Assembly (NCBI GenBank): GCA_000620185.1
Contig: KK211088.1
Span: 62,001-126,000 of the forward strand
Direction: 5' to 3'
DNA length: 64,000 bases
From: Geodermatophilaceae bacterium URHB0062
GTDB lineage: Bacteria > Actinomycetota > Actinomycetes > Mycobacteriales > Geodermatophilaceae
A program made the position numbers and the translations under genes. The notes below the pieces were generated by a model, which was not told where the DNA came from, ran no database searches, and was given only the letters and a program-made list of their open reading frames with translations. Shown here in pieces: positions 62,474-64,000 of the stretch (position 1 is the stretch's first letter; each line of letters begins with the position of its first letter).

Positions 62474-63271
62474 TCACGAAGGTAATGGCACGACCAGCCT
62501 GATCCGGCTGCCGTCGGGGAGGACGGCCCAGCGTCCGTCCGGGGTCTCCTCGAACGTCGGGCTGATCGGGCGCAGCGGCTCCGGGGGTGAGCCGGCGAGC
62601 GCGGCAGCGACGTCCGGGAAAGCCTCGAGCTGTCCGAGCGTGTGCGACGTCGGCGGCAGCATCGGCCGCGTGCCGGCCTGGAGTTCGTGCAGGGCGGCCG
62701 ACGGGGTCAGCCAGGACGCCTCGTCGGCCTCCCCGGAGACGTGCCGCGCCTCCTGGCCGACGGGCAGCGCCGCGGCGAAGAACTTGGTGTCGTAGCGCCG
62801 CGGCTCGACCGGCGGGGTGATCCAGTGCGCGAACGGGCGCAGCAGGTCCGACCGGAGCACCAGCCCCCGGTCGGCGAGCAGGCCGGCCAGGGACAGTTCC
62901 CGCGACAGCAAGGCCTGCCGCTGCCCTTCCCAGTCGTCCCCGGACACATCGGGGACGACGGACTGCCCGTCCGGCCCGGCCAGCAGGACGCCGGCCTCCT
63001 CGAACGTCTCGCGCACCGCGGCGCAGACCAGTTCGCGGGCGGTGCGCTCGTCGCAGCCGAACGCCGTCGCCCAGTCGGCCGGCGACGGGCCCGACCAGCC
63101 GATCTCCGTGTCGCCGTCCCGCGGGTCGACGCCGCCGCCTGGATAGGCGGTCATGCCGCCGGCGAAGGGCATGCCCTTCGTGCGGCGCTGCAGGTACACC
63201 TCGAGGCCCGCCGCGCCGTCCCGCAGGAGCAGCACGGTCGCCGCCTGCCGGGGGGTGGCCGGGGAGGTCAC
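62474..63271 (-). CDS. NUDIX hydrolase, NUDT19/CoA-type with insertion
   Basis: A 265-residue NUDIX protein whose box is split by an insert: GGGVDPRDGD, then about 30 residues, then VRETFEEAGVLL with the REUxEExGU half. This layout is typical of NUDT19-like (RP2) proteins that cleave CoA or its esters. The C-terminal LPDGSRIRLVVPLPS ends the fold. GTG at 63271 overlaps the ridA-like stop (GTGA). It is in the Rv3677c region. Confidence 0.8.
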   Translation of the reverse strand: MTSPATPRQAATVLLLRDGAAGLEVYLQRRTKGMPFAGGMTAYPGGGVDPRDGDTEIGWSGPSPADWATAFGCDERTARELVCAAVRETFEEAGVLLAGPDGQSVVPDVSGDDWEGQRQALLSRELSLAGLLADRGLVLRSDLLRPFAHWITPPVEPRRYDTKFFAAALPVGQEARHVSGEADEASWLTPSAALHELQAGTRPMLPPTSHTLGQLEAFPDVAAALAGSPPEPLRPISPTFEETPDGRWAVLPDGSRIRLVVPLPS

Positions 63272-63768
63272 CGCAGTTCGACGGTGAGCTCGACCTCGAC
63301 GGGGGCGCCCAGCGGGAGCTCGGCGACGCCGACGGCGCTGCGGGCGTGCTGCCCGGCGTCGCCGAAGATCTTGCCGAGCAGCTCGCTGGCGCCGTTGACC
63401 ACCCGCGGCTGGCCGCTGAAGCCCTCGGCACTGGCCACGTAGCCGACGACGCGCACGATCCGGGCCACCGAGTCCAGCCCGACGAGATCGTCGACGGCCG
63501 CCAGGGCGTTGAGCGCGCAGACCTTCGCGTCGGCGGCCGCGTCCTCGACGTCCACCGAGCCGCCGACCTTGCCGGTGCGGCGCAGGCCGCCGTCGACGAA
63601 GGGCAGCTGCCCGGAGGTGTACACGAGGTTGCCCGACCGCACGGCGGGCACGTAGGCGGCGACGGGTGCGGCGACGGCGGGCAGCCGGATGCCGAGCTCG
63701 GCCAGGCGGGCGTGCCAGCCCCGGCCGCCCTCGGTCGCGGGAGCGGGAGTGGAAGTCGAGGAAGTCAT
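63268..63768 (-). CDS. RidA/YjgF-family deaminase
   Basis: A 166-residue RidA-fold protein that would deaminate reactive 2-aminoacrylate and similar imines. SGNLVYTSGQLPFVDGG is the N-terminal strand with the conserved Gly-Gln and SAVGVAELPLGAPVEVELTVE is the C-terminal end. The conserved Arg seen in RidA is replaced in this Rv3678c-type subgroup by SAVGV, so the activity is less sure. The ATG at 63768 follows the small DUF4177 gene by 11 bases. Confidence 0.83.
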   Translation of the reverse strand: MTSSTSTPAPATEGGRGWHARLAELGIRLPAVAAPVAAYVPAVRSGNLVYTSGQLPFVDGGLRRTGKVGGSVDVEDAAADAKVCALNALAAVDDLVGLDSVARIVRVVGYVASAEGFSGQPRVVNGASELLGKIFGDAGQHARSAVGVAELPLGAPVEVELTVELR

Positions 63769-63779
63769 CACGTGGTCCG

Positions 63780-63953
63780 TCAGCCGATCGGACGCTTGAG
63801 GTAGGCGACCGGCTGGTCGTTGCCGCCGGGCCCCGGGAGCACGGTGACCAGCTCCCAGCCGTCGACGCCCCAGGAGTCGAGGATCGCCTTGGTGTTGTGG
63901 ATCAGCAGCGGGATGGTGGCGTACTCCCACCGCTGGCGGGCCGATTCGCTCAT
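63780..63953 (-). CDS. DUF4177 small protein
   Basis: A 57-residue protein that is too short for usual ORF cut-offs. RWEYATIPLLIHN and GVDGWELVTVLPG show the DUF4177 pattern W-x-Y...GWELV. It ends PVAYLKRPIG. It is the first gene of the DUF4177-ridA-NUDIX run, matching the small Rv3678A. A TAGCGT -10 lies 7 bases before the ATG, so the mRNA may be leaderless. Confidence 0.85.
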   Translation of the reverse strand: MSESARQRWEYATIPLLIHNTKAILDSWGVDGWELVTVLPGPGGNDQPVAYLKRPIG

Positions 63954-63960
63954 GCGCAGG

Positions 63961-63966
63961 ACGCTA
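63961..63966 (-). promoter_or_regulatory. -10 element TAGCGT, leaderless start of the DUF4177 gene
   Basis: On the minus strand TAGCGT ends 7 bases before the ATG at 63953. Confidence 0.5.
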
Positions 63967-64000
63967 GCGCAGTCAGGGCCGGTCCCGAGGCTCAGGCCGA

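Overview
The window is bacterial chromosome from a very high-GC actinobacterium. GTG starts are common, stop and start codons overlap (ATGA/GTGA) in most gene clusters, and several mRNAs look leaderless. Gene order matches the Mycobacterium tuberculosis core blocks Rv3606c-Rv3610c, Rv3624c-Rv3628, Rv3644c-Rv3661 and Rv3667-Rv3678c. The overall gene content and style suggest Geodermatophilaceae (Blastococcus, Geodermatophilus or Modestobacter). That family placement is inference and no 16S gene is present. I see no prophage, IS element or CRISPR array.

Layout. 1-9.5 kb: a minus-strand block of dacB, a DUF2342 zinc protease, tilS, hpt, ftsH, folE, folP, folB and folK (folK is cut by the window start), with ppa divergent from dacB. 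9.5-13.9 kb: an accessory catabolic cassette (SnoaL-like protein, ureohydrolase, NCS1 permease; divergent XRE-cupin regulator and cyclase-family hydrolase) around a palindromic operator candidate. 13.9-22 kb: tRNA-Thr(CGT), holB, a fused MFS-thymidylate kinase, a tam-like methyltransferase, a VOC protein and topA. 22-29 kb: an EspC-like/DUF1023 pair, the proton-pumping pyrophosphatase hppA and a DUF1998 helicase. 29-34.4 kb: a Tad/Flp pilus operon. 34.5-45.7 kb: mixed genes, including a HAD-IB phosphatase, a Fic-like protein with a degraded active site, an isolated mftD (mycofactocin maturase family) gene, an MFS exporter, a frameshifted FBP-type zinc-finger gene, def and a PAS-ANTAR regulator. 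45.8-53.4 kb: a flavin monooxygenase, an AbrB-family membrane protein, a siroheme synthase, a DOPA dioxygenase-like protein, soxR with a perfect SoxR box facing an SDR/QueA-like gene pair, and a FhuF-like iron reductase. 53.6-64 kb: acs, a holin-family membrane protein, an epoxide-hydrolase-like protein, marP, a cupredoxin lipoprotein, two NUDIX genes, a TlpA-like thioredoxin, nth, crp, ridA and a small DUF4177 gene.

The most unusual structure is a dispersed family of about 55-bp stem-loop elements, at least eight copies in 64 kb plus a truncated relative. Most lie directly after stop codons. The outer arms change in sequence between copies but keep pairing. One copy forms the 3' coding end of the SDR gene. 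Other points to check are an isolated mftD, a Tad minor-pilin gene with no stop codon before it enters the convergent helicase gene, candidate CRP sites at hppA/helicase and at crp itself, and the XRE-cupin/ureohydrolase/permease/cyclase cassette.
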